DNA of 34,465 nt, taken from contig CALWHM010000019.1 of the NCBI GenBank assembly GCA_944380395.1, forward strand, positions 1-34,465, in the 5' to 3' direction. The notes under the pieces were generated by a model. It saw only the letters and a program-made list of their open reading frames with translations. It did no database searches and was not told the origin of the DNA. A program made the position numbers and the translations under genes. Below, in pieces: positions 14,732 through 23,343 of this stretch. The stretch is from an uncultured Clostridia bacterium (GTDB taxonomy: Bacteria > Bacillota > Clostridia > Christensenellales > UBA3700). Every line of letters starts with the position of its first letter. Position 1 is the first letter of the stretch.

Positions 14732-15247
14732 TTATTGTGCCGCCGTCACCTTATCCGCGGCGGGATCAAGCTTGAACGTAAGTCCCGAAGCGGAGGGGAA
14801 ATCCACGCTTATTTCGTATACGCCCTCTTCGTTGAGAGAGTAAGTTTTCGCAACTCCGCTTTGAGCGTCCGAAAGCTTGGTGATGTTTTCGCCGTCCTGC
14901 CATGCTGCGGTTATGGTGAGCGCTCCGGGCGTTCCGTCCTCATTTATTTCCAGATCCCAAGTGCCGCTGAGCCAAGGCGTGGGAGGATTGCTGTCCCCCG
15001 TGGCGTACACTTTGAACACATTGCCGTAAAGTTCCCCCTCCACGGGCTGAGCAGGCTCGGGAATCTTTTCAAAAGAAAGATACGCCTCCCCCACAAACAC
15101 CCAAATGGCTTTGCTCTCCGTTTTGAAAGTATCGTTTTCCGTGACCGTGACCGCCTTGCCTTCCGGATCGTCGCACGCGGCAAACACCGCCGCACAGCAG
15201 ATGACGCATACTATTGCCGCTATCGCCGTCAACCATTTTTTCTTCAT
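14732..15247 (-). CDS. Small secreted lipoprotein within the rhamnose operon
   Basis: 171 residues. Residues 1-24 are a signal peptide with a lipobox ending VFAAC, so the mature protein would begin with lipidated Cys25 followed by acidic residues. The mature part is about 145 residues, Thr/Glu-rich and predicted to be mostly beta strand (AKTYSLNEEGVYEISVDF), like a small beta-sandwich. No known domain is recognised. It lies between the cytoplasmic rhamnosidase and rhaB, with a GGAAG site before the ATG. It may be a surface glycoside-binding protein for the substrate of the operon, but this is inference from location alone. Confidence 0.8.
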   Translation of the reverse strand: MKKKWLTAIAAIVCVICCAAVFAACDDPEGKAVTVTENDTFKTESKAIWVFVGEAYLSFEKIPEPAQPVEGELYGNVFKVYATGDSNPPTPWLSGTWDLEINEDGTPGALTITAAWQDGENITKLSDAQSGVAKTYSLNEEGVYEISVDFPSASGLTFKLDPAADKVTAAQ

Positions 15248-15292
15248 ATTTTTTCTTCCTTTATTTTACGGTCTGCACCGCAAATTTTCCCG

Positions 15293-17848
15293 TTAAAAAA
15301 CGTATTCTCCCGCACAAAGGGTCTGCGCTCTGCCGTCGGGAAGAATAAGCTCCGCCGTGGTGTTTGCAGGCACCTTCACTTCGTATTTAAAGCCGCCGTC
15401 CGTCTTTTCCCAGCCGCAGGAAACCGTGCCGTAAACGCTCTTATATTCCGCTTTGGCAAAAGTAAGGCTGCCGCCCGGCTGAGGTTTGATGACAAACCTG
15501 TTCTCCCCCGCCACGTTTATGCCGCACATTGAAGAGAAGAACCACTCGCACACCGCGCCCTTGGAGTAGTGGTTCAAGGAAGCAAGCCCCTTGGCTTTTA
15601 CCGTGTTGCCTTCCCACGCCTCCCATATGGTGGTGGCTCCGTTTTTGGGCATGGCAAGCCAGCCGGGAAGCTGCTCGTTTTCAAGCAGGCGGTAGGCGTA
15701 CTCTATGTCAAGTTCAGCCAGCACCTCCAAAATAAACGGCGTGGACAAAAAGCCCGTTCCCAGCCTCCAACCGTAATTATCCAGCGCTTTTATAAGGCGC
15801 TTTTTTGCGTATTCGGTCTGCTTTTCGTCCAAAAGACGCATATACACGGGTCTTACCAGCTTTGCCTGTCTGTCCGTATCCAAGCTGAATTTGGGCAAGG
15901 TGACCAGCTCGCGGTAAGCGCTTTTTGCGCCCTCACTGTACTCTTTTATTCTGTTGAGGCGCGTGTCGCGCGGCTTTCCCAAAATGTCCGCCACTTCCAG
16001 CACGCGTTTGAGCGTGAAGAAAGTGTACGCCGTGGACTCTTCGGGATGCGGAGAGGCAAAGTCATACCATTGGAAAGCGCACACATCCTCAGGTTCTGCC
16101 CACTCGCCGTAAGACTGCCCGCAATTTACGAAATACTTTCTGTTTTTACGGGAGATGCGCACGTGCCTTGCGTAAGGTCCGCCCCATTTGCCCGCGCGGC
16201 TTATCATAAAATCGGCATAGCGGAGCATCCCTTCATAGTTTTCTTCCAGAATGCGCCTGTCACCGTATTTGCGATACATATAGAGCGGGATATACACGCC
16301 CGCGCACGCCCAGCCCACGGATCCGTTCATCACCCACATAAACCAATCTTCGTTGGCAAACGGCGCTATCTGCGGAAGTCTGCCGCTCTTCCATTGCCTG
16401 TCATAGATGTCGCGCACATGCTTGCGCGCGAACGCCGCGTAATCCGTCATATAAGACGCGGTGTTAAAGAACACTTCGCTGTCCCCCGTCCAGCCCATTC
16501 GTTCGCGGGTGGGACAGTCTGTGGGGATATCTATGGAATTGCTTTTAAGCGACCACTTTGTGATCTCATAGAACTTATTGATAAGGGGATGGGAACACTC
16601 AAATGAAGAAGTTTCCTCGAACGCGCTGTACACCGCGACGGCGGTAAAGTCGTCGTCCTCAAACGGCATATCCGCGATCACTTCCGCATATTGAAATCCT
16701 CCGAAGAAAAACTTGGGGGTATATTCGTTCACGCCTTCCTTGCAGATGTAATCTATCTCTTGCAGGGGCGTTTTTTTGCCCTTATGAACGCATTGAATGT
16801 TTTTGAGAGTGAGTTCTCCGCTTTCGTCCAGCATCTCTCCCAAAGTGACGTGTACGCGCTGCCCCGCGCGCGCTTTTACGCGGAATGAGATATACCCCGC
16901 AAGGTTTTGCGGAAATTTGAGCACCGTCTTTCCCGCGGGTGTAATAATGCGCTCTGCGGGAGAAAAGCGCTCCGCTTCCTTTACCGCCACATTGTTAGGC
17001 GCGGTGATCGCCGCCTTGAATCGCGTAAGCTTGGCTTTTCCCGAATAAGAAGGGATCTTGCGCGCGTCCACCTTCTCGCCGTCTTTGAGGTCGGCAAAGC
17101 GTATGGGCCCGTCGTTAGACCACGCCCAGCTTTCATCGGTCGCAATGCGCGTTATTTTGCCGTCGGCGGAGTAAAGTTCCAGCTGCGCAAGCAGTTTGGT
17201 TTCAACGCCGTAAGTGTTTCTTCTGCCCTTTGCGCCGTTGGATCCCCTGTACCAGCCGTCCGCAAGCTGAGCCGTAACTACGTTCTTGCCGTTATGCAAA
17301 AGCTCCGTTACGTCATATGTCTGATACTGCACGCGCTTGCGGTAATCGGTGGAACCGGGTGCGAATATCTGCTCGCCCGCCTTTTTGCCGTTTATGCATA
17401 TTTCATATAAGCCGCACGCAGTTGCATAAAGGCGCGCCTTTACTACGCCCTTTACTTCAAACGTTTTTTTGAAACAGTCAACGGGATAACGCAGCTTTTT
17501 CTTGGCACGGTAATCGCCCGTTATCCACTTCGCCTTCCAATCTTCCGCGCACAGAAGTCCGTATTCAAAAACCGCGGAAGCCTTTTCCCCCTGCTTATCG
17601 TTTTCGTCCCAAAGGGTGACGCTCCACTCTACTCTTTGCCGTGATACGGGATTAAGCGGATACTCCGCCATCATAGAAGAGGAGTTGACCTTTCCGCTGT
17701 CCCAAATCGTTTTGCCCTCAGCCGCCGCCTCTATGCGATAAGCCGTCTGCTTTATGCCGCCCTCGCAAGTCCACATCAGCCTCGGGCGGGCAACGTCTGT
17801 CCCTATGGGGTCTTTTAAGTATTCCGTTTTCAAATTTATCGCTTTCAT
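15293..17848 (-). CDS. Alpha-L-rhamnosidase, GH78
   Basis: Hydrolyses terminal alpha-L-rhamnose from glycosides. The 851 residues follow the GH78 layout: an N-terminal Ig-like domain (about 1-100), a Bac_rhamnosid_N carbohydrate-binding-like domain (about 105-285, AKWIT, NGKKAGEQIFAPGSTDY, QLADGWYRG), a beta-sandwich (about 295-410), the (alpha/alpha)6 catalytic barrel (about 415-770), and a C-terminal beta domain. The catalytic region DCPTRERMGWTGD is at 444-456, with WEAWEG near 745. There is no signal peptide, so it acts inside the cell on imported rhamnosides, consistent with the adjacent symporter. It lies 30 bases after the SGNH gene. Confidence 0.95.
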   Translation of the reverse strand: MKAINLKTEYLKDPIGTDVARPRLMWTCEGGIKQTAYRIEAAAEGKTIWDSGKVNSSSMMAEYPLNPVSRQRVEWSVTLWDENDKQGEKASAVFEYGLLCAEDWKAKWITGDYRAKKKLRYPVDCFKKTFEVKGVVKARLYATACGLYEICINGKKAGEQIFAPGSTDYRKRVQYQTYDVTELLHNGKNVVTAQLADGWYRGSNGAKGRRNTYGVETKLLAQLELYSADGKITRIATDESWAWSNDGPIRFADLKDGEKVDARKIPSYSGKAKLTRFKAAITAPNNVAVKEAERFSPAERIITPAGKTVLKFPQNLAGYISFRVKARAGQRVHVTLGEMLDESGELTLKNIQCVHKGKKTPLQEIDYICKEGVNEYTPKFFFGGFQYAEVIADMPFEDDDFTAVAVYSAFEETSSFECSHPLINKFYEITKWSLKSNSIDIPTDCPTRERMGWTGDSEVFFNTASYMTDYAAFARKHVRDIYDRQWKSGRLPQIAPFANEDWFMWVMNGSVGWACAGVYIPLYMYRKYGDRRILEENYEGMLRYADFMISRAGKWGGPYARHVRISRKNRKYFVNCGQSYGEWAEPEDVCAFQWYDFASPHPEESTAYTFFTLKRVLEVADILGKPRDTRLNRIKEYSEGAKSAYRELVTLPKFSLDTDRQAKLVRPVYMRLLDEKQTEYAKKRLIKALDNYGWRLGTGFLSTPFILEVLAELDIEYAYRLLENEQLPGWLAMPKNGATTIWEAWEGNTVKAKGLASLNHYSKGAVCEWFFSSMCGINVAGENRFVIKPQPGGSLTFAKAEYKSVYGTVSCGWEKTDGGFKYEVKVPANTTAELILPDGRAQTLCAGEYVF

Positions 17849-17878
17849 AATACTCCTCCGTCCTTTTGTATCCGCGTT

Positions 17879-18694
17879 TTATGCCGTATATTTCGCCATA
17901 AAAACATTGAGATATTCTTCCATCTGCGGCGTCCACCATTTTAGGTACCCGGCTTGCGTGGGATGTATCTTATCTGCCATATAAAGCTCACGTTCTTCTT
18001 CGGTAATGTCGTTGAACTCCTTATCCGTATAAAGATCTATGACCCCTATGCCGTATTCCTCTTGTATCTGTTTCAACGCCTGCACCATCGCCGCATATTC
18101 CTCACTTTCAAAATAAGCGTTCGTATAAAACACTACGGGACAATTCCATGTCCTTTCCGCATATTCGATAATGTGTTCGACGGCGCCGCACACGGTTTTC
18201 GTATCATGTTCTTTACCTCCTCCGCTTACTTTGCCAAGACTTATATTTTTAGTCGCGTCATTGGTGGAAAGCTGCACCACAAACAGATCGAACCTTGCAT
18301 TCTTATCCATTTTTTCCATACGCGCTATGTAAGAGTTGGCGCTTCCGCCCGCCAATGTGGTGCCGCTGACCGCCTCTTTTACATACTCCGCGCCGGCGCG
18401 CACGGCTATGTAATCGGCAAAAGACGTGTGCAATGAGGACGCGCCCAGTGTGACGGATGATCCCAAAAAGGCTATATTTTTACCTTTGAGTAAGCTGTCT
18501 TCAAGCGGCTGCACGTTTTCAAGCGCGTACTCTTTGGCGTTGCCCGGCAATTTGGCAAACCTCTTATCCGCCATAAACCCGAACGGACCAAACGCATAAA
18601 GGTATCCCGACACTATAAGTCCGACAAGTACGGCTATCAGCAATACCGCCGCCGTTATACCTATCCCAAGCCCGATTTTTCCGCCCCTGCTCAT
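17879..18694 (-). CDS. Membrane-anchored SGNH/GDSL hydrolase
   Basis: A serine esterase-type enzyme, probably a carbohydrate deacetylase. I start it at 18694 (MSRGGKIGLG), giving 271 residues. A longer frame to 18871 would overlap the coding end of the symporter. Residues 10-33 form an N-terminal membrane anchor. Block I is FLGSSVT (nucleophile Ser80), block III is STNDAT (Asn145), and block V is DKIHP (Asp241, His244). All SGNH catalytic positions are present. The enzyme domain probably faces outward. It starts 10 bases past the symporter stop. A role in removing acetyl groups from rhamnose-containing glycans fits the context but is inferred. Confidence 0.85.
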   Translation of the reverse strand: MSRGGKIGLGIGITAAVLLIAVLVGLIVSGYLYAFGPFGFMADKRFAKLPGNAKEYALENVQPLEDSLLKGKNIAFLGSSVTLGASSLHTSFADYIAVRAGAEYVKEAVSGTTLAGGSANSYIARMEKMDKNARFDLFVVQLSTNDATKNISLGKVSGGGKEHDTKTVCGAVEHIIEYAERTWNCPVVFYTNAYFESEEYAAMVQALKQIQEEYGIGVIDLYTDKEFNDITEEERELYMADKIHPTQAGYLKWWTPQMEEYLNVFMAKYTA

Positions 18695-18704
18695 ACTTTT
18701 TACT

Positions 18705-20665
18705 TCATATCGATTTGGAATTCGGCTTTTCGGAATCCGCGTGCTTTTCTTCATATTCGGCAAGCGCCGCCTGCATAGCCGCATAAACGGCTTCTCCCGC
18801 CGCGCTTTCTGCTGCCCATTTTTCCTCCGCCTTTTGCTCGCGCGCCTTTTGCCCGGCGTCTTTTTCGGCAAGCTGTTCGGGCGTCATCTCGGCAAGTTTC
18901 GCCTCCCTCTTCAAGCGGGCTTTTTCCGCTTTGGCGGCGGCTTTTTCCGCAGCTTTTGCCTCGTTCTCCGCCTGCTTTGCCGCCTTTGCCTGTACGGCTT
19001 CTATATGCTTTTGCAATTCGGCTTCATAATCAAGCCCCTTCTTTTCGCACATTTCTTTGAGTTCCTTGCGGTAATACTCTTCCGCCTCTTCGTCCTGCTC
19101 CTTCTGCTCCTCGGCAGCCCTTATTTCAGGCTCTATCCACTCTTCTCCGCGCGCCTCACAAGCCGCCTTTTGGCGCATACGTATGACAAGCTGCTTTCTG
19201 CCCACCGTGTTTTCCACCGTCACGGGCATAAGCATTAGCGCATACGCAATGCCGCCTATCGTTTCAAGTCCGACAAAGAAAAGTATGAATGCCGTGACGA
19301 CGCTTTCCGGCTGATTGAATATTATGGAGAAAGTTCCGTCCGAATTTTCTATTATCTTCTGCATGGCGTCCGTGAGTTCGGGCATTGCGTTCACCGTTTC
19401 GGGAGCCAAATACCCCGCCGCGGAAATGCCGCCGTTGAATATGCCCGTGACTATGCCTGCCGCCGCCGTTATGATGACCGAATACGCGGACATCGCGACG
19501 CCGTCGCAGCGGAAGCCGTTCTTCCATTCCAGATGGTCAAGCGTGTCCGCAAACAGCGCCATAAACACATAAGCGCAAGGCAGACCGCCGATATTTTTTA
19601 TAAACTGTCCCACCAATACCACATACATATTTGTCGGCGCTATCCAGCAAATGCCGCTGCCCAGGGCATAGAGCAAAAAGCCGATGACGGTTATGTTCTT
19701 CTTTCCGAACTTTTTGGCAAGCGGCCACACGGCAAATATGCCTATACCCATAGGTATACCGCCCAACACGGATACGAGCGTCTGCGTTTTTCCGTCCGCA
19801 TATTCGCCTAAAACATAGTTGCAATAATAAGGCAAAGATACGTTTTTAAGCTGACTTGTCAGCGTGTAAAGCAGGAAATATCCGAGCAAAAGCAGCATAT
19901 ATTTATCGGTAAAAATAGCTTTGAGCTGCAATACGAAGGGGACTTTCTTTTCTTCCTTGCCGTTGGTTTCGGCGGTGACGCGCTCCTTGGTGAAGTAGTA
20001 TTCCAAAAGCACCAGCGGCAGTGATATGCAGGAGAGCACGCACATACAGATTATCCACAAGCCTTTGCTCGTGCCCAAGGAGGGGATTATCGCCATAGGG
20101 AAGATGAGCGCTACAACAATGCCGCTCATCATAATGCTGCTTATATTGTTGAACACCGCAGCACGCCGCGCTGGGAAGTGTTGCGCGTGGACAGCGGAAC
20201 CATCGGGTTGTGGCTCATATTGTATATCGTATAAGCCACCGAATAATACAGATTGTATGAGAGCATTACCCATATTATCTGCAATATCTCGTTGCTGCTC
20301 GGCACCACGAACAGCAGCACGCCCGTCACAGCCACCAGCGGAGCGGATAAAAGCAGCCACGGGCGGGCTTTGCCCTGCGCCGTGCGCGTGCGGTCTATTA
20401 CCGCTCCCATTATCACATTTGTTATGGCGTCTATTATCTTGGACACGATGGGGAACACCACCAAAAACATTCCGCCCCAAACCGTGCCTAAGCCCAGCAC
20501 GTCCGTGTAGTACACGTTCAGATATGTAGCCATGACCGCGTTGAACAAAAGCGCCCCGCAAGGACCCGCCAGATAGCCCAGCCACTTTTCCTTGTTTGTC
20601 ACGTTCTGCGATCTCACCTTGCTGTTCCAGAACCTGCCGGACAGCATTTTGCCGTTTGTGTTCAT
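18705..20665 (-). pseudogene. GPH-family sugar/cation symporter, frameshifted
   Basis: An MFS transporter of the glycoside-pentoside-hexuronide type. The N-terminal part is read in one frame from the ATG at 20665 ([65 protein letters not shown]). The rest is in another frame from about 20157 onward ([19 protein letters not shown] to the end). One missing base at about 20154-20164 joins them and restores 653 codons. As written, the N-terminal frame stops at 20141, after about five membrane helices. The C-terminus carries an unusual tail of about 145 residues, charged and Ala/Lys/Glu-rich with coiled-coil character, beyond the 12-helix core. It probably imported the rhamnoside cleaved by the neighbouring GH78 and GH3 enzymes. 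Confidence 0.82.
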
Positions 20666-20775
20666 AATTTTCCTCCTGCCGCCTGTGCGGTATTTCCCTT
20701 TTATACTTATATTTTACAGTCAATCTCACAAGATTTCTTGCATATCCGTATTATTTTTATCACATAGGTATTCAA

Positions 20776-23205
20776 TCACTTTTTATCCTTGGGGAGCGGC
20801 GGCACTTTGATGGTAGAGCACATATATTTTATCCCCTTGAAAAACTTGCCGTTGGCAAACGCGGCAAAGCCCTGAGCGAAGTTGTAAGGCATATATCTGC
20901 CCGCGCTCATAGACATACTGCACAGGGAATTGCTCTCCAATATCCTTTCCATAAAGTGCGCACCTTTTATCGCGTTGTCCCTCTCCGATCCTTCCGCCAT
21001 TTTCAGCGCCTTTTTCATCTGCGACTTGGACACGGACAGTACCGCGGCGTGCAGCAGCCTGCCCATAAATCCCGCCTGAGCAAAATCCGAAAAGCGCGAC
21101 TGCAAAGTAAACGGCTTTTTCGGCGGCAGAGGAGCGACGGCCCTGCCGTATAATTTTTCAAAAGAGGCGTCAATATCCGAAAAAGCCGCGTTTTGATAAC
21201 TTTGCAATATCTCTTTATCATAAGGGGTCACGCTCTCCCCCTCCACGCATATTTCTTCACTCAATGCGACCGTTTGACAATCTTTGCACAATTGCAGAGA
21301 GTATTCCCCGCCTTCGAGCGTCCACGCGCCCGTGCGCCCGTCGTAAAATTTCAAATCATCTGTATCAAACGTAATTTCCGCCTCGCCTTCTTCTCCCGCT
21401 GAAAGATACAGTTTGCAAAAACCGCGCAATTCGCGCACGGGGCGGAATATCTTTTCACTTTGTTTGGAAGAATACAGCTGAACTACTTCGGCACCCGCCC
21501 TAATTCCCGTATTTTTTACAATACAGCTTACACATATCCTATCTCCCTCGCGTTTTACACGCATATTACTCCACTCAAAGGAAGTGTAACTCAACCCGTA
21601 TCCGAACGGATAGCGCACCTTCTTGTGTGCGGCGGTATAGTAGCGGTATCCCACAAACACGCTTTCTTTGTATATCTCGCGCCTTTCGCGTGAAAACTCC
21701 GCTCCGAAAGGTATATCCTCTTCTTTTAGCTGCCAGGTTTCGGCAAGTCTGCCCGCAGGACAAGCCTCCCCGTACACAAGTTTTGCGCACGCCCTTCCGC
21801 CGCTCTGCCCGGGCAAATACATATTGAGTATAGCCCGAACGCCGTCCGCAAACTCAAGTTCCACGGGCGAACCGCCAAACAGCACCACGATAACTTTTCT
21901 GCCCGTCTTTATCATGGCGTCTATCAAGGCAAGCTGATTTTCCGGCAGACGCATATTTTCCCTGTCGCAGCCCTCGCTCTCCACATAGTCCGTAAGTCCC
22001 GCGAACACAAGTATTTTGTCCGCATCCTTCGCCTCTTGAACCGCCTGCTCGATAAGCTCGACGTCCGTTTTCAGCTCGTTTTCCTTATATCCGCGCACAT
22101 ATTTATAGCGTGCGCCCGCTTCATTGAACGCGCTTTTGGGAGAGCATATCTTTGTGGGATTTATCATAGAACTGCCCGCGCCCTGATAGCGCATTTTTTC
22201 AAACAGCTCTCCCGCTATCAGCACTTTTTCCTCTTTATCAAGCGGCAGAACACCGTCGTTTTTAAGCAGTACCGCGCAATCTTGAGCTATTTCGCACGCA
22301 AGTTTATCGTGCGCTTCAAAGTCGGCTTGTTCCGTGGGCGTCCCCGCATACTTTTCCGCAAGGCGCAGCACGTTTTCAACCGCTTTGTCCAAAACCTCTT
22401 CAGGCAGAGTCTTGTTCTTTATCCCGTCAAGTATCTGTTTTCTGCAAATGGCGGTATCTCCCGGCATTTCCAAGTCAAGACCCGCCCTAAGAGCCTCGAT
22501 TCTGTCCTGCATAGCGCCCCAATCGGTCATAACCAAACCGTCGAATCCCCACTCTTTCCTCAAAACTTCGGTGAGCAGCCACTTGTTTTGACTGCACGGC
22601 GTGCCGTTTATCTTATTGTACGCGCACATAACCGTGGCGGGCTTGCCCTCCTTTACCACCTTTTCAAACGGTTTTAAGTAAATTTCCCTTATCGCCCTTT
22701 CATCGGCTACGGAATCGCCCATAAAGCGGAAATTTTCCGCATTGTTCAGCGCAAAATGTTTTACGGATACGCCAACGCCTTCGCTTTGCACGCCCTCCGT
22801 CTCCTTCGCACCCATAACTCCCGCCAAATAAGGATCTTCCGAATAATATTCAAAGTTTCTGCCCGCGCGCGGGTCGCGCTTTATATTCACGCCGGGACCC
22901 AGCACTATGTTTATGCCGTAGTGCTTCGCTTCTTTTCCCAACGCCTTGCCTATCTTTAACGCGTTTTCCGTGTTCCAGCCGCACGCCACCGTGGCGGCTG
23001 TGGGAAATGCCGTGGCGGGAGAACTGCCCGTAACGCCGTTATCGCCCTCTCCGCTCTGCACCCTCAGTCCGTGCGGTCCGTCCGACATTCGCAAAGACGG
23101 GATCCCAAGCCTCGGCACCGGGTTGGTATACATAAAATTCGTCCCCGCTACAAGCGCAGCCTTTTCTTCCACCGTGAGTTTTGATAAAATTTCCCTGACA
23201 TTCAT
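20776..23205 (-). CDS. GH3 beta-glycosidase (beta-glucosidase-like)
   Basis: Retaining exo-beta-glycosidase. The 809 residues comprise the GH3 TIM-barrel domain (about 1-290), with the LRMSDGPHGLR substrate loop, the KHF motif (149-151) and the nucleophile Asp228 in VMTDWGAM. These are followed by the alpha/beta sandwich (about 310-520) and a fibronectin III-like domain (about 530-660, GYGLSYTSF). An extra C-terminal segment of about 110 residues after that (FAQAGFMGRLLHAAVLSVS, SMSMSAGRYMPYNFAQGFA) is not part of the standard fold. There is no signal peptide, so it is cytoplasmic. It is first in the minus-strand cluster and divergent from the regulator. With GH78 it could process rhamnosyl-glucosides. 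Specificity for glucose over xylose or arabinose is not proven. Confidence 0.93.
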   Translation of the reverse strand: MNVREILSKLTVEEKAALVAGTNFMYTNPVPRLGIPSLRMSDGPHGLRVQSGEGDNGVTGSSPATAFPTAATVACGWNTENALKIGKALGKEAKHYGINIVLGPGVNIKRDPRAGRNFEYYSEDPYLAGVMGAKETEGVQSEGVGVSVKHFALNNAENFRFMGDSVADERAIREIYLKPFEKVVKEGKPATVMCAYNKINGTPCSQNKWLLTEVLRKEWGFDGLVMTDWGAMQDRIEALRAGLDLEMPGDTAICRKQILDGIKNKTLPEEVLDKAVENVLRLAEKYAGTPTEQADFEAHDKLACEIAQDCAVLLKNDGVLPLDKEEKVLIAGELFEKMRYQGAGSSMINPTKICSPKSAFNEAGARYKYVRGYKENELKTDVELIEQAVQEAKDADKILVFAGLTDYVESEGCDRENMRLPENQLALIDAMIKTGRKVIVVLFGGSPVELEFADGVRAILNMYLPGQSGGRACAKLVYGEACPAGRLAETWQLKEEDIPFGAEFSRERREIYKESVFVGYRYYTAAHKKVRYPFGYGLSYTSFEWSNMRVKREGDRICVSCIVKNTGIRAGAEVVQLYSSKQSEKIFRPVRELRGFCKLYLSAGEEGEAEITFDTDDLKFYDGRTGAWTLEGGEYSLQLCKDCQTVALSEEICVEGESVTPYDKEILQSYQNAAFSDIDASFEKLYGRAVAPLPPKKPFTLQSRFSDFAQAGFMGRLLHAAVLSVSKSQMKKALKMAEGSERDNAIKGAHFMERILESNSLCSMSMSAGRYMPYNFAQGFAAFANGKFFKGIKYMCSTIKVPPLPKDKK

Positions 23206-23290
23206 AATATTACCCCTCTTTTCACGCCGTGCTCTAAGGCGCTTAAAACTTCTTTCCGATGATATTGTAACAAAAATTCCCGCCTTGTTC

Positions 23291-23319
23291 TTGCATTATC
23301 GTAATAAAAATGATATAAT
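23291..23319 (+). promoter_or_regulatory. Promoter of the AraC-type regulator
   Basis: TTGCAT, 17 bases, TATAAT, with a GGAGGA ribosome site at 23331-23336 before the GTG at 23344. The opposite strand of the same 138-base intergenic region must drive the GH3 operon. Only a TACAAT-like -10 with a poor -35 is visible for it, so activation by the regulator is plausible. Confidence 0.7.
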
Positions 23320-23343
23320 TGTAATCAATCGGAGGAACTTAAC

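Noticed and set aside
18695-18871. Long N-terminal extension of the SGNH hydrolase
   Set aside because: It overlaps the symporter coding end in another frame and is Arg/Lys-rich as expected for a shadow. MSRGGKIGLG followed by a membrane anchor is a natural start.
20666-20729. Upstream extension of the symporter in the C-terminal frame
   Set aside because: The sequence before the frameshift point in that frame is Arg/His/Gly-rich shadow. The true N-terminus is in the other frame from 20665.
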